NCBI RefSeq assembly: GCF_000221185.1
Contig: NC_015865.1
Location: 496,001-560,000, forward strand
Direction of reading: 5' to 3'
Length of the DNA stretch: 64,000 bases
DNA from: Thermococcus sp. 4557
GTDB lineage: Archaea; Methanobacteriota_B; Thermococci; Thermococcales; Thermococcaceae
Positions 1 to 9,052 of the stretch are shown here, in pieces. Within the stretch, counting starts at the first letter, position 1. The number at the start of each line of letters is the position of its first letter. The translations under genes and the position numbers were made by a program. Under the pieces are notes generated by a model. That model was not told where the DNA came from. It worked only from the letters and a program-made list of their open reading frames with translations, and searched no databases.

Positions 1-1451
1 TTTGCTATCTCACCCAGCTTTCCTGTGACGATAATCTTGCCCTCCTCCTTGCTGGCGGCGGGGGGGACGACCGCCTCTATCGGCAGGACTATACCGCTCT
101 GCTCGCCTATGACGGCGAGACCGTTCACGCGGCCGATTCCCTTGCCCTCCGCCTTGATGACCTGGTACTCCTTCTTCCTCTCGATGTACCAGTCTGCGAG
201 CTGCTTCTCGAGCGGCTTTGCCATCCTGACGGCCTCTATCACGTCCTCCCTCTCGACGTGCTTTTTGCCTTTCTTTATGGCTATGTCGCCCGCGGCCCTA
301 ACGATACCGCCGAGGTCGCGGAGGCGGAGGGTGAGGTGTCCCTTTCTGCCGGCCCGCTTCTGGGCCTCCCTGACTATCTCCTCAACGGCCTCCCTGGTGA
401 AGTGGGGTATCTTTCCGTCGCGGATTACCTCCTGTGCGACGAACTGGACGAGCTTCTTCCTGTTCTCCAGGGTGTCCGGCATCGTCGTGCGCATGTAAAC
501 CTCGTAGCCGTAGCCCCTTATACGGGAGCGCAATGCCGGGTGCATCTTGTCAACGGTGTCGAGGTTTCCGGCCGCAACGAGGACGAAGTCGCACGGGACC
601 GGCTCGGTCCTGACCATCGCACCGCTCGACATCTCGCTTTGGCCGGTTATCGGGAACCTCTTCTCCTGCATCGCGGTGAGGAGGCTCTGCTGCATCTTGA
701 GGCTCAGGGTCGCCACCTCGTCTATGAACAGGACTCCCTTATGGGCACGGTGTATCATTCCCGGCTCCACCCTCTCGTGGGCGGGCGTTCCGAGGCCGCC
801 GGACTGGAACGGGTCGTGCCTGACGTCGCCGAGGAGCGCGCCCGCGTGCGCGCCTGTGGCGTCGATGAACGGTGCCTTGTTCCTGCCGCAGTTGTCCACG
901 AGAAGCTTCGGGACGAGAACGGAGCCCTTGAGGCGCATGTTTGAGAGCGCCATTATGGTGAGGATAACGACGAAGAGACCCATCAGGAGCGTCGTCGAGT
1001 TGAAGTCTATGAAAAGGGCGAGCATGACGGTGAACATAACGAACAGAAGGATGTACGATTTTATATTCTCCTGGCCCTTGGCCTTCTCCCGGTACTTCTC
1101 GACTATCCGTCTTCCCTGGCAGGCGGGAACGGTCTTTATCTTGGGCATGTTCTCGTCTTCCGGGTTCGGGAAGACCAGTATGTCTTCGAGGTTCTCCGTC
1201 GGGAGAAGCTCCGCCATGGCCTGACCGAGCATGGACTTGCCGGTTCCAGGTTCTCCGATTAAAAGAACGTGCCTCTTCTGGTTTGCCGCGGTTCTGATGA
1301 CCTCAACGGCATGCTCCTGGCCGATGACCTGGTCTATTAGCTTCTCCGGAACCTTGATCTCCTCTGTGGTGCTGAAATCCACGCCCAGCTCCAGGCTCTC
1401 GCCGTACTCCCTGGGGGCCAGGGCCTCTTCAATCTTTTCTTTGTCCCCCAT
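1..1451 (-). CDS. lonB: Archaeal LonB ATP-dependent protease (5' part; C-terminus off the window)
   Basis: Membrane-anchored AAA+ protease that unfolds and degrades damaged or regulatory proteins. The visible part starts at the ATG at 1451 ([13 protein letters not shown]) and contains a Walker A loop (GEPGTGKS), two hydrophobic membrane spans after the conserved NIKSY stretch, the [12 protein letters not shown] segment, Walker B (LFIDEV) and the beginning of the Lon protease domain ([10 protein letters not shown]). The window ends before the catalytic Ser-Lys dyad, so activity cannot be judged. No intein interrupts the Walker A or Walker B regions, although inteins are known in LonB of some relatives. 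A TATA-like element (ttataa) lies about 45 bp upstream. Identification of the family is secure. Confidence 0.96.
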   Translation of the reverse strand, partial: MGDKEKIEEALAPREYGESLELGVDFSTTEEIKVPEKLIDQVIGQEHAVEVIRTAANQKRHVLLIGEPGTGKSMLGQAMAELLPTENLEDILVFPNPEDENMPKIKTVPACQGRRIVEKYREKAKGQENIKSYILLFVMFTVMLALFIDFNSTTLLMGLFVVILTIMALSNMRLKGSVLVPKLLVDNCGRNKAPFIDATGAHAGALLGDVRHDPFQSGGLGTPAHERVEPGMIHRAHKGVLFIDEVATLSLKMQQSLLTAMQEKRFPITGQSEMSSGAMVRTEPVPCDFVLVAAGNLDTVDKMHPALRSRIRGYGYEVYMRTTMPDTLENRKKLVQFVAQEVIRDGKIPHFTREAVEEIVREAQKRAGRKGHLTLRLRDLGGIVRAAGDIAIKKGKKHVEREDVIEAVRMAKPLEKQLADWYIERKKEYQVIKAEGKGIGRVNGLAVIGEQSGIVLPIEAVVPPAASKEEGKIIVTGKLGEIA

Positions 1452-1568
1452 TTTTCTTCCCTCTTTCGTTCTCTCAACTCTGAATGCTCGGGGCGATTTA
1501 TAACTTTTTTGAGGCACCTGAGAAAAAGCTAAAATAGTGCATAGAATCCATAATGAATGGTGAAAGCG

Positions 1569-2372
1569 ATGAGGGTAGAGGATCAGATAGTGTTTACGGC
1601 GCATCACGGGAACTGGAAGGTGGCGGACAGGCTCCTCGATATGAACGATGAGAAGGTGGCTCACTTCATAGCGAGCATCGCCAACACGGTCAACGCGAAG
1701 ATACCGGAGTACCTCACGGAGGTCATGAACGTCGCGGGAATAGCGAGCCTCGCCGAGGAGCTGGCACAGAAGAACCTGAGCGATGCCGTTGTGGCGCTCA
1801 AGTCGCCCGGAACCGCGAGGAAGCTGGGTCAGCTCGTCTTCGAGGACGACAAGAAGCTCAGGAAGCACCTCGTTGACGTCGCCAAGGCACTCCTCGTCAG
1901 GGAGGTTCTCTCCAAGAAAGTCCCCGTGGACTACCCCGAAGAGCAGCTGAGCGAGGTCAGGATAGTCTTCCCGTACAACGAGGACCACGTCAACTTCACG
2001 GCGTTCCACCTCAGCGCGGAGCACGGCAAGTGGAGAGCTGTTAGGAGGCTCATAATCGATGACAAGACGCCGATGGCAGACGTCGCAAGGCTCCTCGCAA
2101 GCATAAACGAGAGCATAACCCTGAAGCTCCCCGTCTACGCCGGCATCGACGTGGACGGGATAGACGCATGGTTCGGGGAGTTCAAGAAGGTTAAAAAGGC
2201 CGAGATTCCGGCGGTCGTTGAGAAGTACATGCACTTCCCGGCCGAGAACTACGCCCCCAGGCCGTTCGTTGAGCATGCCCGTGTTTACGCCCTGAGGAAG
2301 GCCCTGGAGAAGATAGGCCTGCCGCTCGACGTTCCGGCCAAGAGCCTTGAGAAGTACCTGGAGAAGAAGTGA
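1569..2372 (+). CDS. DUF2666-type tandem-repeat protein
   Basis: Protein of about 267 residues built from two similar halves. Each half starts with a strand-rich stretch followed by a GNWKV/GKWRA motif and an arginine-rich helix (residues about 5-25 and 155-180), then a helix containing ASIxxxxxxK-PEY/PVY. This matches the archaeal DUF2666 family, whose function is unknown. I chose the ATG at 1569 because GGTGA lies 5 nt before it; the in-frame ATG at 1557 has no such site. No signal peptide or membrane span is visible, so it is probably cytoplasmic. It is followed by a C/D sRNA gene and then ridA on the same strand. Confidence 0.75.
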   Translation: MRVEDQIVFTAHHGNWKVADRLLDMNDEKVAHFIASIANTVNAKIPEYLTEVMNVAGIASLAEELAQKNLSDAVVALKSPGTARKLGQLVFEDDKKLRKHLVDVAKALLVREVLSKKVPVDYPEEQLSEVRIVFPYNEDHVNFTAFHLSAEHGKWRAVRRLIIDDKTPMADVARLLASINESITLKLPVYAGIDVDGIDAWFGEFKKVKKAEIPAVVEKYMHFPAENYAPRPFVEHARVYALRKALEKIGLPLDVPAKSLEKYLEKK

Positions 2373-2380
2373 ACCCGAGG

Positions 2381-2449
2381 AGAGTGATGAAGCCGAGGAC
2401 ACCCGAGCGGTGCCCCAGCCGCGATGAGGAGTCTTCGCTTCGCTGATTC
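2381..2449 (+). ncRNA. C/D-box sRNA (2'-O-methylation guide), candidate 1
   Basis: Between the DUF2666 gene and ridA there is an ordered set of boxes: C (GTGATGA, 2384-2390), a 12-nt guide, D' (CCGA, 2403-2406), a spacer that can form a GCGG/CCGC hairpin (2407-2422), C' (ATGAGGA, 2424-2430), a second 12-nt guide (2431-2442) and D (CTGA, 2443-2446). Two guides of exactly 12 nt are typical of archaeal sRNAs bound by L7Ae, Nop5 and fibrillarin. The outer stem is weak (A-U and G-U pairs), and the D'-C' spacer is longer than usual. Targets were not determined. Confidence 0.68.
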
Positions 2450-2467
2450 ATTTTGGGGTGTGGGAGA

Positions 2468-2851
2468 ATGGAAAAGGAAACCGTCTTTACCGAGAGGGCC
2501 CCCAGGCCGATAGGCCCCTACAGCCAGGGGATCATCGCGGAAGGAAGGCTCCTCTTCGTCTCAGGACAGATACCGATAAACCCCGAAACCGGGGAACTTG
2601 TGGAGGGAGACATAGAGGAGCAGGCCAGGGTGGCCATTGAGAACCTCCTGGCGGTGGTCGAGGCCGCCGGGGGAAGCGCCGAGAACGTGGTGAAGGTCAC
2701 GGTTTACATCAGGAACATGGGCGACTACGCCAGGTTCAACGAGGTTTACAACCGCTACTTCTCCAGCTCCAAGCCCGCCAGGGCGGTTGTTGAGGTCTCA
2801 AACCTGCCCAAGGGCGTGGCGGTCGAGATAGAGGCCGTCGCCGTCCTCTGA
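2468..2851 (+). CDS. ridA: RidA family enamine/imine deaminase
   Basis: Small trimeric YjgF/YER057c/UK114 family protein that hydrolyses reactive 2-aminoacrylate and related enamine/imine by-products of PLP enzymes to 2-keto acids and ammonia. The 127-residue product has the family signature: PIGPYSQ near residue 15, VSGQIPxNPxTGE near residue 35, the substrate-carboxylate arginine in PARAVVEV, and the acidic residue in VEIEAVAV at the C-terminus. Length is normal for the family. Start is the ATG at 2468, after a GGGGTGTGGGAG leader. The next gene (JAMM protease) begins 35 bp downstream on the same strand. Confidence 0.93.
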   Translation: MEKETVFTERAPRPIGPYSQGIIAEGRLLFVSGQIPINPETGELVEGDIEEQARVAIENLLAVVEAAGGSAENVVKVTVYIRNMGDYARFNEVYNRYFSSSKPARAVVEVSNLPKGVAVEIEAVAVL

Positions 2852-2886
2852 GTTTTTCCTATTTTCATGGACAAGAAGGTGAAAGC

Positions 2887-3258
2887 ATGGACGTCGTGAG
2901 AATACGGAGGGAACTGCTCGAATACCTGCTGGAGCTGGCGCGAGAGTTCTACCCAAACGAGTTCGCCGGTTTCCTGAGGGAGAAAGCTGGGGTCTTCGAG
3001 GAGGTTCTAATAGCCCCCAACCCGCACTTCGGCACGAGTTCGGCTTTCTTCGACACCTGGATGCTGCCCTACGACGAGAGCATAAAGGGAACCGTCCACT
3101 CACACCCCGGCCCGAGCGCCTGGCCCTCACAGGCGGACCTCCACTTCTTCTCGAAGTTCGGGGGCGTTCACCTGATAATAGCGTATCCCTTCACGGAAGA
3201 CGCCGTTAGGGCATACTCAAGCAGCGGCGAGCGCATCAGGATGGAGATAGTGGACTAA
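2887..3258 (+). CDS. JAMM/MPN+ metalloprotease (desampylase-like)
   Basis: Single-domain JAB1/MPN+ zinc protease of 123 residues. The full JAMM metal site is visible: Glu25 in NEFAGFL, His71 and His73 in VHSHPGPS, Ser81 and Asp84 (HSHP-x6-PSxxD). In archaea such stand-alone JAMM enzymes remove ubiquitin-like SAMP proteins from conjugates or mature SAMP precursors; that role is inferred from the family. No membrane segment is present. The start ATG at 2887 has GGTGA 5 nt upstream. It lies close behind ridA and may be co-transcribed. Confidence 0.88.
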   Translation: MDVVRIRRELLEYLLELAREFYPNEFAGFLREKAGVFEEVLIAPNPHFGTSSAFFDTWMLPYDESIKGTVHSHPGPSAWPSQADLHFFSKFGGVHLIIAYPFTEDAVRAYSSSGERIRMEIVD

Positions 3259-3339
3259 AGCCACCGCTCAAGAAACCGACGCCTGTTCATATGAAAATTC
3301 TTAAAAAGGTGGGCCGCACTAAGAGTTTTGGTGTTGGAC

Positions 3340-3717
3340 ATGAAGGTGCGTGACGTCCTAGACAAGCTGGACGAGAAGCAGAAGAGGACAGTAATGCAGT
3401 GTTCTGAGACATGCAGCATGCCAGACCTCGACAGGGAAGTGGACATCCACATCGATGACGAGATGATAAGGTTCCTCAAGGCGATATCCAACCCCCTGAG
3501 GTTCAGGATACTCAAGCTCCTGAGGGACAACTGGATGTGCGTGTGCCTGATCTCCAAGATACTCGAGCAGGACCAGACCCTGATAAGCCACCACCTCCGC
3601 ACCCTAAAGACCCTGAACCTGATAGACGAGCGCAAGGAGGGCAAGATGCACTTCTACAGAATCAACAGAGATGTGCTCGAGGAATACCTTGCAAAGGTCC
3701 GCGAGGGGCTGGTGTGA
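3340..3717 (+). CDS. ArsR-family winged-helix regulator with cysteine metal site
   Basis: A 125-residue ArsR/SmtB-type repressor. The winged helix covers residues about 40-110 (ISNPLRFRILKLL, then QTLISHHLRTLK as recognition helix and the RKEGKMHFYRI wing). Cys67 and Cys69 form a CVC motif at the position used by ArsR proteins for arsenite or soft metals; an additional Cys21/Cys25 pair lies in the N-terminal arm. This suggests metal or thiol sensing, an inference. A TATA-like tract at 3299-3306 and a 10-bp palindrome (TTCATATGAA, 3286-3295) sit upstream. I chose the ATG at 3340; GTG at 3331 is an alternative. It is followed by mazG with 1 bp separation. Confidence 0.85.
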   Translation: MKVRDVLDKLDEKQKRTVMQCSETCSMPDLDREVDIHIDDEMIRFLKAISNPLRFRILKLLRDNWMCVCLISKILEQDQTLISHHLRTLKTLNLIDERKEGKMHFYRINRDVLEEYLAKVREGLV

Positions 3718-3718
3718 C

Positions 3719-4033
3719 GTGAACGAGCACCAGGAAAAAGTTGACATACTCGTCAGGGAGTTCGGCGGCTACTGGGGCCCCTTTGAGATGCTCGCGGCGC
3801 TGGTGGAGGAGGTCGGGGAGCTGGCTGACGAGCTTCTGAAGGTCGAGGGCGTCAAAGGCACGGGGGAGAAGGAAGGTCTGGAGGAGGAAATCGGCGACGT
3901 GGTCTTTGCACTCGCCTGCATCGCGAACCACTACGGCATCGACCTCCTCAACGCGCTGGAGAAAAGCGTGAACAAGTACCGGGTCAGGGACAAGAATCGA
4001 TGGGGAGAACCCGATGAGGACATTGAGGGATAA
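3719..4033 (+). CDS. MazG-like nucleotide pyrophosphohydrolase
   Basis: All-alpha NTP pyrophosphatase of 104 residues that would hydrolyse (d)NTPs to monophosphates and pyrophosphate, removing aberrant nucleotides. The EExxE...ExxD Mg2+-binding signature is present as LVEEVGELADELL followed by GLEEEIGDVVFAL. Only one MazG domain is present, as in short archaeal versions. Start is GTG at 3719, one base after the arsR stop, with GGTG just upstream; ATG codons further upstream would lie inside arsR. The tight spacing implies co-expression with the regulator. Confidence 0.82.
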   Translation: MNEHQEKVDILVREFGGYWGPFEMLAALVEEVGELADELLKVEGVKGTGEKEGLEEEIGDVVFALACIANHYGIDLLNALEKSVNKYRVRDKNRWGEPDEDIEG

Positions 4034-4190
4034 AGATCTTCCACTGTAACAACTGGTTCCACCGTATAACCGGGTTTTAGGGCGATTGGGTGCCCATAGA
4101 GTGACCGGAGGGTTAGAAATAATCCAACTTATAGAAACATTTTTATAATCGAATGACCAACCAGGACTAAAAACACTGGGGGGTGAAGAG

Positions 4191-4643
4191 ATGGCCGATA
4201 AAATAAACGGAATCGACATCCGCATTTTAAAGCTCCTCTCAAAGAACGCCCGCCTTACCTATAAGGAGCTCGCTGAGATTCTCGGCACCACCAGGCAGAG
4301 GATATCAAGGAGAATGGACCGCCTTGAGAGGAACGGCGTCATAAAGAAGTACACCGTCATACCCGACTACGATGCCCTCGGCTACGTCCACGTGATCCTC
4401 AGAATAACCCTCAAGCCGTCGGTCAACATCGACGAGATAATCCCCATCCTGGTCGAGGACGAGAACATCAAGATCATCCAGCGCGCCATTGGCTCCCACA
4501 GCCTGGTCGTCCACATAGTTGGGCCGAAGGACATGAAGGAGGAGCTCGAGAGAATCATCGCAGAGGTCTCCAGGAAGATACCCGGAATCGACAAGCTCGA
4601 CATAACCTTCGTGACCGAGACCGTCAAGTTCGAGGTTCTCTGA
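4191..4643 (+). CDS. Lrp/AsnC family transcriptional regulator
   Basis: Classical 150-residue Lrp/AsnC protein: N-terminal helix-turn-helix (residues about 8-55, TYKELAEILGTTRQRISRRMDRLERNGVI) and a C-terminal RAM/ACT-like ligand and oligomerisation domain (residues about 65-145). Such proteins regulate amino-acid or energy metabolism in archaea; the ligand is not predictable here. It has its own promoter with a TATA-like element (tttttataatc, about 4140-4150) and a strong GGGGGGTGAAGAG leader before the ATG. It is not obviously in an operon with neighbours. Confidence 0.92.
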   Translation: MADKINGIDIRILKLLSKNARLTYKELAEILGTTRQRISRRMDRLERNGVIKKYTVIPDYDALGYVHVILRITLKPSVNIDEIIPILVEDENIKIIQRAIGSHSLVVHIVGPKDMKEELERIIAEVSRKIPGIDKLDITFVTETVKFEVL

Positions 4644-4722
4644 TTTCCTTTACTTCCTTCGTCAACCGCCGAGAGAAAGAATAATAAACGCCCCGCAGCA
4701 CTTCTTCACCAAGGTGGCAACG

Positions 4723-5442
4723 ATGCTCGAAAGAATCGCCGTGGACGTGGCAGTGGTCGCTGGGCTGGGCCTCGGCTCGTACCGGTTCAAGGCCCTCGAC
4801 GCAAAGGGTGCCGCAGCGGCGGCGGCGCTGGGGCTTGTCGTCATAGAGCTCGGCGGGATTTATCCGTTCCTGGCCATGGTGGCCTTCGTTGTCATCGGCG
4901 TTCTTGCAACTAAATACAGGTTTATGGAGAAGGTCAAACTCGGCACGGCCCAGAGCAGAAACGGAGTCCGGAGCTGGGGCAACGTCCTCGGAAACGGACT
5001 CGCTGCCGCCATCTTTCTCGCCTTCGAGTACCTGTCCCAGAGGGATGTTTTCTGGGCGGCCACGTTCGCGGCCATCGCAACAGCAAACGGGGATACCCTC
5101 GCCAGCGAGCTTGGAAAGGTCTTCGGAAGAAGCCCGAAACTGATAACCAACTTCAAACCCGCCAGACCCGGAACCAACGGCGCTGTATCATGGGCAGGCG
5201 AGCTCTTCGCCCTCGCAGGAGCGCTGGCGATAGCACCCTTTGCCCTCCCACTGACCTCGGACAAGGGCCTCATGCTCCTCGCGGTGACCCTCGGCGGTTT
5301 CATCGGGGTCAATCTGGACAGCCTAATAGGCGCCACCCTGGAGAACGAGGGCATCACCAACAACAACTCCACCAATTTCCTAGCCTCGCTCCTGGGCGGC
5401 TTCGTGGGCGCTGGCTTGTTCTACCTCCTCGGTGGAGCGTGA
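4723..5442 (+). CDS. DUF92 family integral membrane protein (VTE6/TMEM19-like)
   Basis: Polytopic membrane protein of 239 residues with about six hydrophobic segments. It has the DUF92 hallmarks: RNGVRSWGNVLGNG near residue 85, ATANGDTLASELGK near residue 120, RPGTNGAVSWAGE near residue 150 and LENEGITNNNSTNFLASLLG at the C-terminus. Plant relatives (VTE6) phosphorylate phytyl phosphate with CTP; a related polyprenyl-phosphate role in archaea is possible but is an inference. Start is ATG 4723, with GGTGG 5 nt upstream. A C/D sRNA gene follows immediately. Confidence 0.86.
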   Translation: MLERIAVDVAVVAGLGLGSYRFKALDAKGAAAAAALGLVVIELGGIYPFLAMVAFVVIGVLATKYRFMEKVKLGTAQSRNGVRSWGNVLGNGLAAAIFLAFEYLSQRDVFWAATFAAIATANGDTLASELGKVFGRSPKLITNFKPARPGTNGAVSWAGELFALAGALAIAPFALPLTSDKGLMLLAVTLGGFIGVNLDSLIGATLENEGITNNNSTNFLASLLGGFVGAGLFYLLGGA

Positions 5443-5473
5443 GATTTTAAAACCTCCACGGGGATCCTCCCCT

Positions 5474-5532
5474 GGCGGATGATGACTACGGCGGATTCCC
5501 GAGCGGTGAGGACGACCTTAGGGTCTGACGCC
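5474..5532 (+). ncRNA. C/D-box sRNA (2'-O-methylation guide), candidate 2
   Basis: A textbook archaeal C/D sRNA of about 59 nt: terminal stem GGCG (5474-5477) pairing with CGCC (5529-5532), box C ATGATGA (5479-5485), a 13-nt guide, D' CCGA (5499-5502), a 3-nt spacer, C' GTGAGGA (5506-5512), a 12-nt guide (5513-5524) and box D CTGA (5525-5528). It lies in the gap between two convergent genes (DUF92 and trmTS). It should guide fibrillarin to two rRNA or tRNA positions, five bases upstream of D and D' in the duplex. Targets were not resolved. Confidence 0.86.
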
Positions 5533-5574
5533 TCGCCAAAGCATAATTCGAGAATTGAAGAATTGAAGAAAAAC

Positions 5575-6630
5575 TCAGGTTTTTTCCTCCCCTTTACCCG
5601 CGTATTCCTCGTAAACCTCCCAGAGGGACACGAGTGCCGCTGGAATGCCGTGCTCTGTGGCGAAGGTCATGTACGGGGCAAGGTCGATCACGTAATCCGC
5701 GAACCTGAAGAGGCCCCTCGGGATACCCTCACGGGAGCCGATGAACACCACGACCTCCTTTGCATGGAACATGTCGCGCGCAAGTTTCTCCCCAACCTGT
5801 GCTATGGTGGGACCCTTGGGATCCGTTATTATGAGGAGTCTTTTGTCCCTCTTTTTGTCGCGAACCACCTGGTAAAGGTCCCACACGCTGACGGGAACCT
5901 TCTCAACCTTCCAGGGATAGCTCTCACGCTGTATTCTGTGCCTGCTCTCCCGACCAACCCTGACCCCTTTGATGAACTCGGCCAGCTCAAGGGCGTCCAT
6001 CTTCCCCTTCGGGGCTATTATGAGCTCCTTCACCTCGAAGGCCTGGGCGGCCCTTCCGATCTTCTCCCCGAAGGAGCGGCAGACCTTAAGGCCTCCCCAG
6101 TACGGCATCTGAACCACGGTGACCTTGCGGAAGAGCTCCCTTGCGTCCCTCTTGTCGGGAGTGAACTTCCTGAACTCTTCGCCCGGGAGAACCGAAACGT
6201 ATGCCCTGTCCCCGATTATCTCGACCCGAACAACCTTGTCCGGCCAGCTGAGGTTCACGTCGGCGCCCGTGAGCTCGCGCACCTTTGCCCCGAGTTCCCT
6301 GTTGACGTCGATGCTTGAGAACCCATGCTTTCCGCGCCTCTTCGTCTTCACCGCGAAGGTCTCGTTTTCCCCTATGAGCGGGGCCACCTTCTCGGCGGTC
6401 TCAACGATCCTCTCGAGCTCGGCCGGAACCTCCGCGAGAACGGGAATGATCCTCTCGATCTCGGGAATACCGAGCATCACCTCGCCCGCGTTCTCGTCCT
6501 CAGCCTCCACGATGACGAGTCCGTAGTAGCCCATCGGGGAGATCCATATCTCCGCGTCCGGAAGTGCCTCCCTTATATAATTGGCCGCGACACCCTCCAT
6601 ACCCTTCTGGGTCTTCACGAGAAACTTCAC
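5575..6630 (-). CDS. THUMP-related plus SPOUT tRNA 2'-O-methyltransferase (TrmTS-like)
   Basis: About 351 residues. The N-terminal third (VKTQKGMEGVAANYIRE...) and the middle (NETFAVKTKRRGKHGFSSIDVNRELG...) form a THUMP-related RNA-binding module; the C-terminal half (KELIIAPKGKMDALELAEFI..., VVVFIGSREGIPRGLF...) looks like a SPOUT methyltransferase with its knotted SAM site. From memory, the Thermococcus kodakarensis protein of this architecture and gene neighbourhood makes 2'-O-methylcytidine at position 6 of tRNA. I prefer the GTG at 6630 because GGGGTGAG precedes it and a TATA tract lies further upstream. It is the last gene of a minus-strand translation-related cluster. Confidence 0.82.
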   Translation of the reverse strand: MKFLVKTQKGMEGVAANYIREALPDAEIWISPMGYYGLVIVEAEDENAGEVMLGIPEIERIIPVLAEVPAELERIVETAEKVAPLIGENETFAVKTKRRGKHGFSSIDVNRELGAKVRELTGADVNLSWPDKVVRVEIIGDRAYVSVLPGEEFRKFTPDKRDARELFRKVTVVQMPYWGGLKVCRSFGEKIGRAAQAFEVKELIIAPKGKMDALELAEFIKGVRVGRESRHRIQRESYPWKVEKVPVSVWDLYQVVRDKKRDKRLLIITDPKGPTIAQVGEKLARDMFHAKEVVVFIGSREGIPRGLFRFADYVIDLAPYMTFATEHGIPAALVSLWEVYEEYAGKGEEKT

Positions 6631-6716
6631 ACTCTCACCCCCAGAGAACACTCGCGGGGGTATTTAAAAGCATGTGGGCGCGGCAGAAGATCGGAGAATA
6701 GAGAATTGAGAGGCCA

Positions 6717-7319
6717 TCAGGCCTCCGGCTCGGCGAGAACCTTGATCTTCCTGATCTCGGCCCTCTTGATCGGGTAGATCTTCCTGGCTTCCTTGGCCAT
6801 CTCGGCGGCCATCTTGCCGCTGACGGCCTCAAGAACGAAGTCCTTGTAGTTAAGCTCCTCGGCCTTCTTGTAGATGATGTCCCTGATGATCTCCCTGATG
6901 GCCCTCTCCTGGCTGGTCTGAATCCTGCGGTAGGCGATGACCATGCCCATGACGCGGAGCTTGTAGCCGTCCTTGGTGGTGACGTTGTAGATGCCGTCAA
7001 CGCGGGTTGTCCTCCTCCTGACGAGGCTCCTTATGTAGCTCCTCGAGAGGGTGTGGCCCTTGAACTTGGTGTAGGCGTTCTGGCCCTTGACGTCGTAGAC
7101 CTGGAAGTAGAGCTTGACCTGGCCCTTGGTGAAGTCGCCGGTGAGGTCCTTGAGGGTGGTCTCGATGACCCTTCCTATGACCTTCTCCGGCTCGTCGGCC
7201 GGGGTAAGGCCTATCTCCTTGCTCCCGAAGAAGTCCGGAGCGTAAACTATATACCACTCCTTGCTCTTCCACTTATCCTTGGTAGCGGCAGCCTTCTTCC
7301 TTGGGTTAACTTTTGCCAT
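6717..7319 (-). CDS. rps3ae: 30S ribosomal protein S3Ae (eS1)
   Basis: Archaeal/eukaryotic small-subunit protein eS1 (S3Ae), located near the mRNA exit region of the 30S platform. The 200-residue product begins [20 protein letters not shown], contains [17 protein letters not shown] and ends in a charged tail, all typical of the family. Start at 7319 is preceded by GGAGGTG. It sits 15 bp downstream of pcc1 in a minus-strand cluster with gan and rps15, an arrangement common in Thermococcales. Confidence 0.97.
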   Translation of the reverse strand: MAKVNPRKKAAATKDKWKSKEWYIVYAPDFFGSKEIGLTPADEPEKVIGRVIETTLKDLTGDFTKGQVKLYFQVYDVKGQNAYTKFKGHTLSRSYIRSLVRRRTTRVDGIYNVTTKDGYKLRVMGMVIAYRRIQTSQERAIREIIRDIIYKKAEELNYKDFVLEAVSGKMAAEMAKEARKIYPIKRAEIRKIKVLAEPEA

Positions 7320-7334
7320 CTTAACACCTCCACT

Positions 7335-7595
7335 TCACACCTTTTCGGTTACATCTTCGGCGATTTTGATTGAAAACACCAAATCGTCCAGCGCTTTGAT
7401 GAGTGTTTCAATCTCACCCGAGTATTTAACCTTTGTTATGACGTCCCCATTTTCCCATCGGGTCAGCACATTTAAACTTTTCTTTAGGCCACCCGGAATG
7501 CTGGCGTTGTCCACCTCGAGGGACCGGGCTATGGCCTCCGCCCTCTTCGGATCGCCGTAGTGCCAGACCATCTCCACCCTGGCGTCAATCCTCAC
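7335..7595 (-). CDS. pcc1: KEOPS complex subunit Pcc1
   Basis: Dimerising subunit of KEOPS, the complex that transfers threonylcarbamoyl to A37 of ANN-decoding tRNAs. The 86-residue product from the GTG at 7595 matches usual archaeal Pcc1 length; it has the alpha/beta pattern with [12 protein letters not shown] near the N-terminus and the [26 protein letters not shown] dimer helix. The GTG is preceded by GGTGGGGGG about 7 nt upstream; a start at 7622 would add nine unusual residues. Its first 11 bases overlap the 3' end of gan, implying coupled translation. Confidence 0.86.
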   Translation of the reverse strand: MRIDARVEMVWHYGDPKRAEAIARSLEVDNASIPGGLKKSLNVLTRWENGDVITKVKYSGEIETLIKALDDLVFSIKIAEDVTEKV

Positions 7596-9012
7596 CGGAT
7601 TTTCCCCCCACCTGCTTTCCAAGGGCCTCGTTGAAGAGCCTGATGAACTCCTCGATCCTGTCCCTCGGGAAGCGGATTCCTGCGGCTATCGCATGCCCTC
7701 CGCCCTCTCCGCCGAGCTTCTCCGCAACCTCGCGCAGTGCATCGCCGAGGTGGTAGCCCTTAGCCAGGGCCTTCTCGGTTGTCCTTGCGGAGCCCTTCAC
7801 GAGGCTCTCATCCTCGTCGCTGTCGGCCAGCACCACGACCGGCTTCTCTGGGTCAACCAGCCCGGCGTTTATCGCTATGTTGGCGGCGATGCCGACGAGA
7901 GTGTCCCTGATGCTCCTGCCCGCGTAGAAGACGTAGGCGTGCTCTCCCTCATCCGCCATGCTCCAGTTCTGGATTATGAACTTCCTGGCCTCTATCTGTT
8001 CCCGCTTGTAATCGTCAAGCATCTTCCTGGCGCGCCTGTAGGCATCCTCGTCGCCGAGGCATATCGCAACTCCCAGCGTCCCGGCGTTCAGCCTGCCTGT
8101 GGCGTTGAGGAGCGTGGCGAACTCCCTTGCCTCGTGCCGGGGGTCGCCCTCCGGGTAGAGCGGGCTTACCACCACGTCCCCGATGAGCCTGTCTATGGCC
8201 TCCTTGGGGGCGCCGTGTTTGATGAGATGTATCACAAGTGCATCGTGGAGCTTCCGCTTCTCCTCCTCGCGGAGCTGCCAGTATTTCATGTCCGGATCGA
8301 AGCCCTTGGCGCGGAGCCACTCTATGGCCTTCCGCTCATCGCCGGTTACCTCGGGAATCTCCGGGTTGGTGGAGTAGGCCAGCATCTGGCGCAGAGGCCG
8401 GCTTTCGCGTCCGAAGAGGCGAAGCTCCTTCCGGATCTCCAGGATGCCGAGAGCCTTTCCATCCTCTATGATGTCCGTGTTCATGCCGTGGAACGTGCCG
8501 TCTATCTCCTGCATGTCGCCGACTGCACCGACGAGGGCGATATAGGCCAGATCACGGTTCTTCTCGTTCATCTCCCTGGCGACGAAGTAGGCAACGCCCG
8601 AGCCGCTGAGATCGCGGACGCTGTTGGCGCCGAAGGGGACTGGGTTAACGAGAACGTGGGACTCCGTGGAGAAGCTCTCCTTCTCGGGCGGGTGGTGGTC
8701 AGCAACAACGACCGTGGCGCCTTCAAGGTACTTCTCGATGAGACCCATCGAGCCGCTCCCCAGGTCGCTGAAGACGTATATCCTGTGCTTTTCAGCGGCC
8801 AGGTCCTTGATGAGTTCCTCGCTCACCTGTTTGACGATGCTGAGCTGGAAGGTTCCGCCCTCGCGCGCAACAGCCCTTGCCAGGATCGCCCCGGCGGTTA
8901 TGCCGTCAGCGTCGCGGTGGGAGATTATGCGGATGGTGTGCCCTAACTCAATGTGCATCTTGATCAGTTCGGCGCCTTCCCTGGCCCGCTCCAAAAACGC
9001 CTCTCTATCCAC
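7585..9012 (-). CDS. gan: GINS-associated nuclease GAN (RecJ/DHH family)
   Basis: Archaeal RecJ-like 5'-3' single-strand DNA exonuclease that binds GINS and so belongs to the CMG-like replisome (Cdc45 relative). The 475-residue product has the DHH phosphoesterase motifs: HRDADG at residues 32-37, the second metal-binding aspartates in the FSDLGSG region, DHHPPE near residue 105, and a DHHA1 nucleic-acid domain with [12 protein letters not shown] near the C-terminus. All metal ligands appear intact, arguing for an active nuclease. Start is GTG 9012, with GGTGGTGA upstream. It sits between rps15 and pcc1 in one minus-strand cluster. Confidence 0.93.
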   Translation of the reverse strand: MDREAFLERAREGAELIKMHIELGHTIRIISHRDADGITAGAILARAVAREGGTFQLSIVKQVSEELIKDLAAEKHRIYVFSDLGSGSMGLIEKYLEGATVVVADHHPPEKESFSTESHVLVNPVPFGANSVRDLSGSGVAYFVAREMNEKNRDLAYIALVGAVGDMQEIDGTFHGMNTDIIEDGKALGILEIRKELRLFGRESRPLRQMLAYSTNPEIPEVTGDERKAIEWLRAKGFDPDMKYWQLREEEKRKLHDALVIHLIKHGAPKEAIDRLIGDVVVSPLYPEGDPRHEAREFATLLNATGRLNAGTLGVAICLGDEDAYRRARKMLDDYKREQIEARKFIIQNWSMADEGEHAYVFYAGRSIRDTLVGIAANIAINAGLVDPEKPVVVLADSDEDESLVKGSARTTEKALAKGYHLGDALREVAEKLGGEGGGHAIAAGIRFPRDRIEEFIRLFNEALGKQVGGKSGED

Positions 9013-9052
9013 GGCAGGTTCACCACCGCAGGTTTAAGAAGAAGGAAAGGGA

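Noticed and set aside
25-944. Long plus-strand open frames opposite lonB
   Set aside because: They are antisense shadows of the GC-rich lonB codons; the minus frame carries intact Lon motifs.
7693-8946. A 417-codon plus-strand open frame opposite gan
   Set aside because: Shadow of the GC-rich gan codons with no recognisable motif, whereas the minus frame has full DHH motifs.
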